From NCBI GenBank assembly GCA_029984855.1, contig JARQZL010000002.1:1-53667 (forward strand): a stretch of DNA of 53,667 nt, read 5' to 3'. Shown here one piece after another: positions 8,791 to 17,347 of this stretch. The DNA is from Archaeoglobales archaeon. GTDB taxonomy: Archaea; Halobacteriota; Archaeoglobi; Archaeoglobales; Archaeoglobaceae. The translations under genes were made by a program, and so were the position numbers. Positions within the stretch are counted from its first letter, which is position 1, and each line of letters starts with the position of its first letter. The notes beneath the pieces are model-generated. The model did not search any database and was not told where the DNA came from. It saw nothing but the letters and a program-made list of their open reading frames with translations.

Positions 8791-9906
8791 TCAATCTAAA
8801 CAACCTAAAACTTCATTAAACTCTGAAATAAAATTTTTAACGACCTCTTCGGTTACATGGGGCATCACCACAAACCTGATTGCCCTCGGATTTCTTATCG
8901 TGGAGATAACCCACCTCCTTCTGTATAACTCCTCCTTTATCTTCTCTGCTTTCTCTGTCTTAAAGCAAGCAACGTTCATAACCGGCTCTATTACCGGTTC
9001 GAAGCCGAGTGCTGTCATATCTTCAACGAGGATGGCTGCTACTCGTAGGCATTCGTCAACTATGTGTTTCATCCCCTCAAAGCCAAGCTGTTTCAGAACA
9101 GCATAAGCTGAGGCTACGCCCGTTCCGGGCCTCGTTCCTGTAAGCGTATACTGATGTCTGGATGTCAGATATGGCGTTTCCACGATGAGTGTATTCAAAA
9201 ACTCTTCATCTCTGAAGAGGATGCCTCCAGCAGGAATTGTGGCCATCCCCATCTTGTGAGGGTCTACGGTTATCGATGTGACGCCCTCAAGCTCAAAATC
9301 GAATGGATAGAGTTTGTCCATGAAGGGTATTACAAGCCCACCGAAAGCTGCATCGACGTGCAGCGGGATGCCGAAATCTAAAGCTAGCCTAGAGAGCTCC
9401 TCTATCGGGTCTATCTGACCCAGTTCTGTTGTGCCCGCTATGCCCACAACTGCAATTGTGTTCTCGTCCACGAGCGACTCAACACTACCAGCATCAACTC
9501 TGTATTCTTCATCCAGTTCAGCCCTCCTCACCTCAACTCCGAGGATGTCTCCGGTCTTCTCGAACGAGAAGTGGGCAGACTCTGGAACAACGATATTCGG
9601 TCTGTCGATTTTTCTCTCCCTTCGCATCAAGTTCCTTGCAGCCCTTATAGCCTGTATATTCGCTTCAGTCCCTCCAGAGCATATGTACCCCTTCGCGTTG
9701 GGGTTGTGCAACAGCTCACCAAGCATTCCTATCAGCTTTTGTTCGAGCTTCCATGTACCCGCAAATATCCCCGGATCCCCGAGATTCGTTTCGATGAAGA
9801 GTTCATGGGCTTTAACTGCAGTTGGGTGAGGGATTGTACACATCGAGCTTAAAACCCTTGAGTATGATATATCCTCCTGCCTTATACTTCTGAGCTCGTC
9901 GAGCAT
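8791..9906 (-). CDS. mfnA: L-tyrosine/L-aspartate decarboxylase MfnA
   Basis: This 371-residue PLP-dependent group II decarboxylase has the PLP lysine K218 in TVDPHKMGMA, the PLP-binding aspartate in HVDAAFGG (D185) and SGGTEANI at about 77-84. In methanogens MfnA makes tyramine for methanofuran; in other archaea the homolog makes beta-alanine from aspartate for CoA. Archaeoglobales use methanofuran, so either or both reactions are possible. The ATG lies about 28 bases from the TATA element at 9930-9940 with no Shine-Dalgarno, so a leaderless transcript is likely. Divergent from mobA. Confidence 0.9.
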   Translation of the reverse strand: MLDELRSIRQEDISYSRVLSSMCTIPHPTAVKAHELFIETNLGDPGIFAGTWKLEQKLIGMLGELLHNPNAKGYICSGGTEANIQAIRAARNLMRRERKIDRPNIVVPESAHFSFEKTGDILGVEVRRAELDEEYRVDAGSVESLVDENTIAVVGIAGTTELGQIDPIEELSRLALDFGIPLHVDAAFGGLVIPFMDKLYPFDFELEGVTSITVDPHKMGMATIPAGGILFRDEEFLNTLIVETPYLTSRHQYTLTGTRPGTGVASAYAVLKQLGFEGMKHIVDECLRVAAILVEDMTALGFEPVIEPVMNVACFKTEKAEKIKEELYRRRWVISTIRNPRAIRFVVMPHVTEEVVKNFISEFNEVLGCLD

Positions 9907-9929
9907 CAGAGCGAGGCATTGCAGTGGTC

Positions 9930-9940
9930 TTATATATGTA
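9930..9940. promoter_or_regulatory. TATA element apparently shared by divergent mfnA and mobA
   Basis: TTATATATGTA reads as a TATA box in both directions. Its centre is about 28 bases from the mfnA ATG (9906, minus) and about 24 from the mobA GTG (9958, plus). These are the usual distances from archaeal TATA box to transcription start, so both mRNAs would be leaderless. No other TATA-like sequence lies in the 51-base gap. Confidence 0.6.
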
Positions 9941-9957
9941 TCCGTAGTAGCTCGCCT

Positions 9958-10569
9958 GTGAACGTGGCCATACTTGCCGGCGGAGGTGCTACGAGGCTTG
10001 GTGGTTTAGAGAAAGGATTGCTGAATATTTGCGGAAAAAGATCCATTGAAAGGCTACTCTGCACATTCCACGACTGCAAAACTGTCATCGTTTGCAGAAA
10101 CTACGAACAGACCAAACTGTATTCTGATATGGCTACAGCAATCGCCGACAGATATATAAACTCCGGGCCGCTTGCGGGAATACACGCAGCACTGGACTAC
10201 TTCAAGTCGAGAGCGCTCGTTGTTGCTGTGGACATGCCGTTTGTAAAGAGAGCTGTGGCTGAAGCGATATATGGAGAGGCAAAGAAAAGTAATGCAGATG
10301 CCCTGATTCCCGTGTGGAGTGACGGTAAAAAGGAGCCGCTTCTCGCCTGCTACTCCTATTCTGCAATAAAAGAGATTGAAAAAAGCCTTGTGAGAGGAGA
10401 GAAAAAAATTATGACACCAGTTCAGGGGCTGGAAAGAGTTATCTTCTATCCGGTTGAAAAATTGAAAGGTGTGGATAGAGAGCTCGTGTCCTTCTTCAAC
10501 GTCAATACGCCAGAGGATGTCAGGAGGGCTGAAGAGATATGCTCATTGACAGATTTGGAAGGAGAATAA
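9958..10569 (+). CDS. mobA: Molybdenum cofactor guanylyltransferase-like protein
   Basis: This is a nucleotidyltransferase of about 203 residues. The GTP-binding loop LAGGGATRLGG is at the N terminus, followed by the family's conserved lysine (LEKGLL) and VAVDMPFV. MobA adds GMP to molybdopterin to give the bis-MGD cofactor used by many archaeal oxidoreductases. I chose GTG 9958 (VNVAILAGGG) because it fits the TATA box at 9930-9940 and the family N terminus; TTG 9919 would lie upstream of the transcription start. Its end overlaps moaA by 31 bases, so both are on one transcript. Confidence 0.85.
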   Translation: MNVAILAGGGATRLGGLEKGLLNICGKRSIERLLCTFHDCKTVIVCRNYEQTKLYSDMATAIADRYINSGPLAGIHAALDYFKSRALVVAVDMPFVKRAVAEAIYGEAKKSNADALIPVWSDGKKEPLLACYSYSAIKEIEKSLVRGEKKIMTPVQGLERVIFYPVEKLKGVDRELVSFFNVNTPEDVRRAEEICSLTDLEGE

Positions 10570-11432
10570 CAAATCTCCGCATCGCTGTAACAAACAGGTG
10601 CAATCTGCACTGCATTTACTGCCACAGGGAGGGTGAGGATAATCCAGGTAAGGAGATGGATATAGAAGATATCATCAGAATTAGCAGAGCGTTTTACGAG
10701 CTTGGAGTTAAAAAGGTAAAGCTGACCGGGGGGGAGCCTCTTCTGAGAAGTGATATCGTGGAAATTATCAATTCCCTACCTCCTTTTAAGGAGATTTCTC
10801 TCACAACCAACGGCGCATTTCTCGCAAGAATGGCCGATGATTTAAAAGAGGCTGGCCTCAACAGGGTTAATGTCAGCCTTGATACGCTGAAAGAGGATGT
10901 TTATAGCTTTATTACAGGGGGGAGTTGTGTTCAGGCAGTAATAGATGGGATTGAGGCTGCATGTAATGCCAGACTTACGCCCGTCAAGGTCAATATGGTT
11001 GTCATGAGAGGCTTGAATGAGAATGAGGTGAATGATCTGCTTGAGTTCACGGGCAGATTCAACAGAAATGGAGTGAATGTCATACTCCAAGTCATAGAGC
11101 TTCTCAAGCTTCCAGGTCTTGAGAAATACTACTGTGATATCATCCCAATAGAGAAGCTATACGCCAGCAGGGCGAAGATCGTAATTATTCGCAGTATGCA
11201 CAGGCGCAGACAGTATATTCTGGGTAAAGCTGCCATAGAGTTCGTCAGACCACTCGACAACTCTGAGTTCTGTCTGCACTGCAATCGCATAAGGGTGACT
11301 TCAGATGGAAAAATAAAGCCCTGCCTGCTCAGAAACGATAACCTCGTGGATGTTCGGGGCCTTAACGGAGGCGAGCTGATTAAAGCTATAAAAAGAGCTG
11401 TAGAGCTGAGAGAGCCTTACTTCAAAGGATGA
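10539..11432 (+). CDS. moaA: GTP 3',8-cyclase (molybdenum cofactor biosynthesis)
   Basis: This 297-residue radical-SAM enzyme carries out the first step of molybdopterin synthesis. The SAM-cluster motif CxxxCxxC is C21, C25, C28 (CNLHCIYC). The second 4Fe-4S cluster, which binds GTP, is C245, C248 and C262 near the C terminus. KLTGGEPLLR is the usual GGEP motif. The ATG lies inside the mobA frame, 31 bases before its stop, so the two Moco genes are tightly coupled. The protein ends without the GG tail seen in some MoaA; length is near that of archaeal homologs. Confidence 0.92.
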   Translation: MLIDRFGRRITNLRIAVTNRCNLHCIYCHREGEDNPGKEMDIEDIIRISRAFYELGVKKVKLTGGEPLLRSDIVEIINSLPPFKEISLTTNGAFLARMADDLKEAGLNRVNVSLDTLKEDVYSFITGGSCVQAVIDGIEAACNARLTPVKVNMVVMRGLNENEVNDLLEFTGRFNRNGVNVILQVIELLKLPGLEKYYCDIIPIEKLYASRAKIVIIRSMHRRRQYILGKAAIEFVRPLDNSEFCLHCNRIRVTSDGKIKPCLLRNDNLVDVRGLNGGELIKAIKRAVELREPYFKG

Positions 11433-11440
11433 TTGAATAA

Positions 11441-12532
11441 TTAAACCCTGTAACCACCATACTTTGCCCAGATGTTGCATGTGCCCTCGAAACTGACCAT
11501 GCACGGCCCTACAGGATCTTTTGGTGTGCATGCTTTCATGAAAAGTGGACAGTCTGAGGGAGCTATTAATCCTCTCAGCACTTCTCCGCATCGGCATGCC
11601 TTCTTTCTTGCATCTTCTTTAGCCTCGAAATCCTTAAACACATCTTCAAACACCTTCATCGCATCGTATTCCTCATATTTCCTCTTTATCGCTCCTCCCG
11701 ATGCTGGTACAACTCCAAGTCCTCTCCACTCCCAGTCATAACTGTCAAATACTTCGTCCATGGCTTTCTGCGCTTTTGTATTGCCCTCATACTTCACAGC
11801 TCTCGTGTACTCGTTGAGCAATGCTCTTTCTCTGTTCTTCACAGCCTTTACGAGGTGATAAACTGCAAGAACAACATCATATGGCTCGAATCCCGCTATC
11901 ACCTGTGGAACTCCATATTTCTCTTTTATTGGCTCGTATGCCTTAACGCCGACTATGGTTGACACATGGCCCGGGTTTATGAAGCCATCAATCCTTGCCT
12001 TGCCAAGAGAGAGAAGATGTTCCATTGCGGGAATAAAGAAACGATGAGACGAGAAGATGTGAAAGTTTTCAACGCCATCAAGAACTGCAAGAGCAGTAGA
12101 GGGCATTGTTGTTTCAAAGCCTATCCCGAAGTGGACAACTGGCTTTTCGCTCTGCCTCGCTATTTCCATGGCATCAAAGATGCTGTACACAATCCTTATA
12201 TCATAGCCTTTTGACCTGTAGTAAAAAAGGGATTTGCCCTCAAACGGCACTCTTGCCATATCTCCAAACGTTGTGAACGTTATTTTCGCATTCTTTATCA
12301 GATGGAAAACCATTTGCAAATCCATATCGGGAATTATGCAAACCGGGCAGCCGGGTCCACTGAGCAGCTTGAGGTTATCAGGGAGGAGGCTCCGGAGATT
12401 GAATCTGGTTATTGTATCTTCGTGAGTTCCACACAGGTGCATAAGCCTTATCTCATCCTCTCCCTCCATCTCCTTCCTTATTCTCACTGCAAGCTCCTTT
12501 ATACCAGCTTTAGCCTTTTCAAGCGAGATCAC
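11441..12532 (-). CDS. hypD: Hydrogenase maturation protein HypD
   Basis: This 363-residue iron-sulfur protein works with HypC as the scaffold for building the Fe(CN)2CO unit of [NiFe] hydrogenase. Conserved motifs are CGTHED (C34) and GPGCPVC (C62, C65), plus the C-terminal cysteine set that binds a 4Fe-4S cluster (around CRCGEV, CPLF, KACTPKDP, GTCNIWAKYGG). It starts at GTG 12532, with GGAG seven bases upstream and 14 bases after the hypC stop. Last gene of the hypA-hypB-hypC-hypD run. Confidence 0.96.
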   Translation of the reverse strand: MISLEKAKAGIKELAVRIRKEMEGEDEIRLMHLCGTHEDTITRFNLRSLLPDNLKLLSGPGCPVCIIPDMDLQMVFHLIKNAKITFTTFGDMARVPFEGKSLFYYRSKGYDIRIVYSIFDAMEIARQSEKPVVHFGIGFETTMPSTALAVLDGVENFHIFSSHRFFIPAMEHLLSLGKARIDGFINPGHVSTIVGVKAYEPIKEKYGVPQVIAGFEPYDVVLAVYHLVKAVKNRERALLNEYTRAVKYEGNTKAQKAMDEVFDSYDWEWRGLGVVPASGGAIKRKYEEYDAMKVFEDVFKDFEAKEDARKKACRCGEVLRGLIAPSDCPLFMKACTPKDPVGPCMVSFEGTCNIWAKYGGYRV

Positions 12533-12546
12533 ATTACCACTCCATG

Positions 12547-12768
12547 TTACCCGGATTCTATGAATATTTCTGCAAGCATTTCTTCCAGCTTCTTCGCCTC
12601 TTCCTTGTCAACCTTGTGAATCGCAAAGCCAACATGAACGAGGACGTATTCTCCTGGCCTTACATCGTCAACGAGATCTATTCTCACTCTCTTCTTTGTT
12701 CCGCTGAAATCAACGGTTGCAAAGGGGTATTCAACGCTTTCAACCATGCCAGGGATTGCAAGGCACAT
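12547..12768 (-). CDS. hypC: Hydrogenase maturation chaperone HypC
   Basis: This 73-residue protein begins MCLAIPG, the HypC signature in which Cys2 contacts the iron centre and HypD. A small OB-like domain (FSGTKKRVRIDLV, VRPGEYVLVHVGFAI) follows, then a helical tail. It starts one base after the hypB stop. Confidence 0.96.
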   Translation of the reverse strand: MCLAIPGMVESVEYPFATVDFSGTKKRVRIDLVDDVRPGEYVLVHVGFAIHKVDKEEAKKLEEMLAEIFIESG

Positions 12769-12769
12769 T

Positions 12770-13426
12770 CTAACACATTCCTCCTATTACTTCTTGAAGC
12801 CACTCAATCCATTCATCAAACCCTGTGTTATTCTTCAAGTCCATTTTGATGACCTTCGCCCTTGCATTGAGCCTTCTTGCATCACTGATCATCTTGTCAA
12901 CATCAGCCTCTACAGCATCAGCTAAGGCAACCTTGTTTATGATTATCACGTCTGCAAGGCGAAATATTTCGGGATGTTTTTCAACAACATCATCCCCCTC
13001 TGTAACACTCACAATCACAACCCGGTAATCTTCTCCCAGGTCAAAGTCAACGGGGCAGATGAGATTTCCGACGTTCTCCATGAACAGTAAATCCACATCA
13101 TCGAACTTCTCTATCGCATGGTGGATGAGGTGGGCATCGAGGTGACATTCCTTGCCCGTGTTTATCGCTTCAGCTTTAACTCCGTGCCTTGCAACCCTCT
13201 CATAGTCCGCCTTGCCGACAACATCGCCAAGAATAGCTCCCATTCTGACCCCGTCGCTAAGCGTATCAGCAGTCTTCTCAATCAGAAGTGTTTTACCACT
13301 GCCAGTAGCCCCCATTATGTTGATGGCAGTAACACCATTCTTTTTCAGGAATTCCCGGTTCTCCGCAGCAAGCCTCTTATTAACTTCAAATAAATCAATT
13401 TCAGCGTCAACTTCAATTCTGTGCAT
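12770..13426 (-). CDS. hypB: Hydrogenase nickel-insertion GTPase HypB
   Basis: This 218-residue GTPase helps HypA insert nickel into hydrogenase. The P-loop GATGSGKT is at residues 39-46, the guanine-base motif NKVALAD is in the C-terminal third, and the G-domain metal site includes C94, H95 and C124. The N terminus lacks the histidine-rich nickel store and CxxCGC motif of E. coli-type HypB, as is usual in archaea. It follows hypA with 3 bases between. Confidence 0.95.
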   Translation of the reverse strand: MHRIEVDAEIDLFEVNKRLAAENREFLKKNGVTAINIMGATGSGKTLLIEKTADTLSDGVRMGAILGDVVGKADYERVARHGVKAEAINTGKECHLDAHLIHHAIEKFDDVDLLFMENVGNLICPVDFDLGEDYRVVIVSVTEGDDVVEKHPEIFRLADVIIINKVALADAVEADVDKMISDARRLNARAKVIKMDLKNNTGFDEWIEWLQEVIGGMC

Positions 13427-13429
13427 GTT

Positions 13430-13762
13430 TCACACCTCCATTTCAACTCTTCTGATGAGCATATCCTTACCGCCCTCCACTTTGATTATTCCACCGCACT
13501 CACATATCGCAATAGGCTCACTGTACTTTTTTCCACACATCAGGCATTCTATAACAGGTTTCGTAAATTTAAGTTCAAGTTCTGCTCCTTCTGCAATTGT
13601 GCCATGGCTCGCAACCTGAAAACAGAATTCGAGCTGTTCAGGATTTATAAGGAGGAGTTCACCAAGCTCGATCACAACCCCTCTAACTTTCTTTGCCTTT
13701 TTCTCTTCTGCAAGCCTGAGGACGTTCTCAACAATCGTCTGTGCAAAGCTCATCTCATGCAC
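13430..13762 (-). CDS. hypA: Hydrogenase nickel chaperone HypA
   Basis: This 110-residue protein begins MHE, the nickel-binding N terminus with His2, so ATG 13762 rather than the internal Met4 is the right start. The zinc domain shows two CxxC-type pairs (CLMCGKKY and CECGG) near residues 74-91. First gene of the hyp run. No hypE or hypF is present in the window, so those are elsewhere. Confidence 0.94.
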   Translation of the reverse strand: MHEMSFAQTIVENVLRLAEEKKAKKVRGVVIELGELLLINPEQLEFCFQVASHGTIAEGAELELKFTKPVIECLMCGKKYSEPIAICECGGIIKVEGGKDMLIRRVEMEV

Positions 13763-13929
13763 AGATATGATTTCTCAAAAGAGGTTATAACATTTCCGTC
13801 TGATGGTCTGACCTTGTCCAGATAAAAATATACATTTGATGCCCTTGCAGGTTTTTTATTAAGCTTTTTGTTAACTCAAACGTTCCGTATCGAAAATATC
13901 AATAAGGACTAAAATTCCTTAACGAACTC

Positions 13930-14188
13930 ATGGAAAAAGATGTCTTGGCAAAGATGAGGACGAGGTATGCAAGTGAGAGGACTACTCTTGCGTGGATAAG
14001 AACAGGGTTGACAATTGTCGTATCTGTTATCGTCCTGATGGCCTGTACGGGGTCTGCTTCAGAGTACAGAGTCTCACGGTCATACCTATTGGGCTGGTTC
14101 GCTGATGGTGGGTTATGGCGTATACCGTCTTTACATGTCCCTACGAATAGAAAGAGTTGTAGAAAAAGAGATTGGAAAGAGAAGATAG
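13930..14188 (+). pseudogene. DUF202 (YidH-type) membrane protein, frameshifted
   Basis: The first frame (ATG 13930) reads MEKDVLAKMRTRYASERTTL followed by AWIRTGLTI, a good match to the DUF202 N terminus. After about 38 codons the sense moves to another frame (YGVCFRVQSLTVIPIG, from about 14044), and again at GGG 14091-14093 to AGSLMVGYGVYRLYMSL, ending with a basic tail at 14188. Each junction is repaired by adding one base. The repaired protein would be about 86 residues with two or three membrane segments. It could be a decayed gene or sequencing errors; the family has no settled role in archaea. Confidence 0.65.
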
Positions 14189-14215
14189 CACTGAAACAGA
14201 GAATAAAAAATAAAA

Positions 14216-14623
14216 TCAGACATTTACGAGTTTGTGCACGTCAAGCCAGAGTATCAGTTCTACGCTGTCATTTATTTTGTCCTTTATTATGCCCTTTGTA
14301 TACTCTCCAACGCCCTCCTCCACCTGATCAGGAGGTACATCATCAACTGAAAGCACTTCATCAACTTTAATACCAACGTTTCCAACATCGAGCACTATTA
14401 TTCTTTGCTTGTCCTTATTAACTTCAGACGAGTTGACATTCAACAGTATCTTCGGGTCTATGATTGTGCAGACTTCTCCTCTCAGATCCATTATACCTTC
14501 CACGTGCGGAGGGGAATTTGGAATTCTCGTTATGCTCTGCAGCTTCACAACTTCTTTAACGTCGTTGACCGAAACGGCGAAATACTCCTTTCCGAGTTTG
14601 AATTTAACCACCTTGTCCGGCAT
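14216..14623 (-). CDS. cheW: Chemotaxis coupling protein CheW
   Basis: This 135-residue protein is a single CheW domain, with the N-terminal strand VKFKLGKEYFAVSVNDVKEV, the conserved RIPNSPPHVEGIMDLRGEV block and an IVLDVGNVGIKVDEVLSV segment. CheW links chemoreceptors to the CheA kinase. It lies 19 bases after the receptor gene on the same strand. No cheA or cheY is in the window. Confidence 0.92.
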   Translation of the reverse strand: MPDKVVKFKLGKEYFAVSVNDVKEVVKLQSITRIPNSPPHVEGIMDLRGEVCTIIDPKILLNVNSSEVNKDKQRIIVLDVGNVGIKVDEVLSVDDVPPDQVEEGVGEYTKGIIKDKINDSVELILWLDVHKLVNV

Positions 14624-14642
14624 GTTAAATCACTCTAATGGC

Positions 14643-16373
14643 CTATTCAGCCTTGAACCTCTTCACTATATCCATCAATCCCTCAGACATCCTCGCAAGT
14701 CCTTCTGCAGCACTTGTTATTTCGTCTATGCTTGATGCCTGTTCTTCTGCTGCCGCAGCTGTATTTTCTACTTCCTTAGCATTTTCTATTGCAACCTGAT
14801 AGACCTTATCAGAAAGCGAGGCAAGGTTCTGTATATCGTTTGCCTGATCATCCATTGCCTTCTTTATCTCCTTCATTCCCGTTACTGTCTCGTCTATAAT
14901 TTCTTTTATCTTCTCTATCTTCTCCACTATATCGCTCACACTTCTGACAGCATCTTCTGTCTTCGCATTTGAGTTCTGAACAGATTCTGCAAGCCTGTGC
15001 ATGCTATCCTGTATCTCCTTGATGAGCATTGCTATGTTCTTTGCCGATTCCTGCGTCTCGTTTGCAAGCTTTCCAACTTCTCCTGCCACAACTGCAAATC
15101 CTCTTCCCTGCTCACCAACCCTTGCTGCCTCTATATTGGCGTTAAGAGCGAGCAGGGACGTTTGTTCTGCAATCTTCGTGATTATATCTACAATCTCTCC
15201 AATCTGTTCTGCTCTTTTGACGAGTTCATTAACCTCACGTGCTACAAGCTGGTTGGCACTTGCAAGCCCATCCATATCCCTTATAACTGCATTGGAGGCT
15301 TCAACTCCTTCCTCAGCAGCATTCTTGGCTTCATTGGCTATATTCAGTACGCTTTCAGCACTGCTTGCAGTTTCCTCTGCTATTCCTGAGATGCCTTCCA
15401 TCAGCTTATTGGATTTCTCGATCTGTGATGTCTGTTCTTCAGCTCCAGCAGATATCTTCTGAGCAGACTCAGAAACTGACTTTGATGCTGAATTGATTTC
15501 TTCAATGCTTGCCGAAAGCTCTTCGCTTGCTGAAGACAGCTTGTTGACAGCTTCGTTGAGATTTTCGACAATTGATCTGAGATTGGAGTGCATGTTTCTA
15601 AACGCTTTAACGAGTCTATCGAGTGCATCGCCTTCCCTTGTCTCTATGGCTATCTCCTGGGTCAGATCTCCTTCCGCTGCTGCCTCAACTATCGGGAGGA
15701 GGGAGTTGACCACGTTTTCGACGTATTCTTTTTCTTCCTGAAGCTCTTTTTCTCTCTCTTCCATAATTTCCACTGCCCTCTTAATTTCGTTTTCAGCTTG
15801 CTTGAGTCGAGTTACATCAACAAGAAAACTAAGACAGCCTGCCAGCTCGTTATCAATACGTATTGGGATGCCAGAAACGAGTAAGTACACATTTTTTCCA
15901 TCTTTTGTCTTTGCAGGCATCTCCTTTCCAATAATCTCCTCTCCACTATCGAGAACTTCTTCAGCTACTGTTCTAACACCGAGGACTTCGGATAACTTCT
16001 TTCCGATTATGCTCTTTGCATCATACTCTGTAAAGTCCTCTGCAAATGCATCGCTTGCATATTTAATCACACCATCCCTGTCTACGAAGTAGATATAGCC
16101 CGGCCGGGGGAAGCTTTTAAAGATCTCAGCAATCAGTTCTTTTTCTCTTCCATCTTCTTCTGCAAGCCTTGCAGTATATTCAACACTTCCGGTGATTCCT
16201 CCACCATTGTCAAAAATTGGTGAGACCATTCTAATTGTGAGACCTCTGCCAACAGAGACGACTGGAGCTCCAGCACTGCGGAGTATTCTCTGAAGCTCCT
16301 CATCTTTCTGTTTTAACTCGTTGATGACTTTTTTGATGTCCTTTTTTACTTTCGTACCATCCTTCTTTGCCAT
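14643..16373 (-). CDS. Soluble methyl-accepting chemotaxis protein with PAS
   Basis: This is a 576-residue chemoreceptor with no membrane segment, so it should sense inside the cell. In order: a short N-terminal coiled coil, a shortened PAS-like region (about 30-70), a full PAS domain (about 85-195: [15 protein letters not shown] to [10 protein letters not shown]), a coiled coil, a HAMP-like stretch (about 225-275), and the signalling hairpin whose tip is near [21 protein letters not shown] chose ATG 16373 (MAKKDG) because GAGGTG lies six bases upstream; ATG 16406 would add 11 residues. CheW follows. The ligand is unknown; PAS domains of this type often bind heme, flavin or small molecules. 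Confidence 0.92.
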   Translation of the reverse strand: MAKKDGTKVKKDIKKVINELKQKDEELQRILRSAGAPVVSVGRGLTIRMVSPIFDNGGGITGSVEYTARLAEEDGREKELIAEIFKSFPRPGYIYFVDRDGVIKYASDAFAEDFTEYDAKSIIGKKLSEVLGVRTVAEEVLDSGEEIIGKEMPAKTKDGKNVYLLVSGIPIRIDNELAGCLSFLVDVTRLKQAENEIKRAVEIMEEREKELQEEKEYVENVVNSLLPIVEAAAEGDLTQEIAIETREGDALDRLVKAFRNMHSNLRSIVENLNEAVNKLSSASEELSASIEEINSASKSVSESAQKISAGAEEQTSQIEKSNKLMEGISGIAEETASSAESVLNIANEAKNAAEEGVEASNAVIRDMDGLASANQLVAREVNELVKRAEQIGEIVDIITKIAEQTSLLALNANIEAARVGEQGRGFAVVAGEVGKLANETQESAKNIAMLIKEIQDSMHRLAESVQNSNAKTEDAVRSVSDIVEKIEKIKEIIDETVTGMKEIKKAMDDQANDIQNLASLSDKVYQVAIENAKEVENTAAAAEEQASSIDEITSAAEGLARMSEGLMDIVKRFKAE

Positions 16374-16577
16374 ATTGCCCACCTCTATCATTATTGTAAT
16401 AATCACAAATAGTATAAAAAGTTATCTCATGATTGTTACAAGAAGAGAACACCGACTTGCTGGAGAGATTTAGCCGGAAAATAAAAGTCTGTCATATTCC
16501 AAAAGATTAGATAACGTGCTATTGAAAACAGCTCTGCAACCAAAAGCCAGATATACTCTCATGTCAGATGAATCCTC

Positions 16578-16742
16578 ATGTGTAAAAAAGCTGAAGGGGA
16601 GGAGCCAGCAGACGACGAGTTGCTGGAAAAACTTGCCAACCAGCAAATAAGGGCAGACTACAGGAAAGCTCTCGGCAAAGAACATGCGAGATTGAGCTGG
16701 GATATTGAGATAAAGAAAGTCTTTAAAAAATCCGATAAGTAA
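16578..16742 (+). CDS. Small charged hypothetical protein (54 aa)
   Basis: ATG 16578 opens 54 codons rich in Lys and Glu (MCKKAEGEEPADDELLEKLA at the N terminus), predicted mostly helical and soluble. GATATACT at about 16549-16556 could be a TATA box 25 bases upstream, fitting a leaderless small gene. The composition and lack of hydrophobic runs look like real coding, unlike the antisense frame here. I recognise no family. It fills the otherwise empty 456-base gap between the chemoreceptor and the DsrE-like gene; the rest of that gap shows only the receptor promoter (TTTTATAC near 16415, minus strand). Confidence 0.45.
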   Translation: MCKKAEGEEPADDELLEKLANQQIRADYRKALGKEHARLSWDIEIKKVFKKSDK

Positions 16743-16829
16743 ATTTACAGATTCCTTATTTCATTTCTTCAGTTGCACCTCCATTAAATCGAGCCAAGAC
16801 GATTTTTTGCATTAGTGCATATAAACTCT

Positions 16830-17171
16830 CTATGGCTTTATGTAGGCATATCCTGCCTGCTGCAGCTCCACGAGCTTGGTTATTCCGGCTGGCACAACCT
16901 CGCAGAACTTGAAGACGTCCTCCCTGTCAATCCTGTGTGCGTTCAGGGCATTGTTGCAGACGTAGAACTTCACTCCCTTCTTATGAAGCTCCTCAAGTCT
17001 TTCTCTGAACTTCTCATTTGCACCCTTCACAAAGAGCTTAACGGCAAAGCCGTTGGCGAGCAGGGCTACTTCTGCGTCGCCCACGTCCTTCAGGAAGTTC
17101 GTTATGTTGGCCAGTGTGAGCTCGAAAACAGGTGTGTCATCCATATCTACGTGAAATACTGCCTTGTACAA
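16830..17171 (-). CDS. DsrE/DsrF-like small protein
   Basis: This 113-residue protein has the DsrE-family pattern: an N-terminal strand YKAVFHVDMDD, an ALLANGFAVKLFVKG segment, and the conserved single cysteine in VKFYVCNNALNA. Family members include sulfur-transfer proteins and many of unknown role. I chose TTG 17171 because GGAGGTGAT lies just upstream and homologs begin with YKAV; ATG 17210 would put the ribosome site inside the gene. Sulfur relay is plausible in a sulfite reducer but not shown. The gene stands alone. Confidence 0.8.
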   Translation of the reverse strand: MYKAVFHVDMDDTPVFELTLANITNFLKDVGDAEVALLANGFAVKLFVKGANEKFRERLEELHKKGVKFYVCNNALNAHRIDREDVFKFCEVVPAGITKLVELQQAGYAYIKP

Positions 17172-17347
17172 AATATCACCTCCTGACAAGCAGTATGGCT
17201 GAGCGGACAACTTAAAAAATTTGTGGTGATTAAATGTGATAATTTCTTAAGGTTCATTGTTTGCTGCTTTCCCTAAGAGAATTCCTGCGATGAAATATTT
17301 AAAAGTCAGAAGAGAACTCGTAGAAGTTACCCATGGAGGCTGGCTGT

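Noticed and set aside
13212-13619. 135-codon frame across hypB/hypA
   Set aside because: It is antisense to two firmly identified hyp genes and spans their junction.
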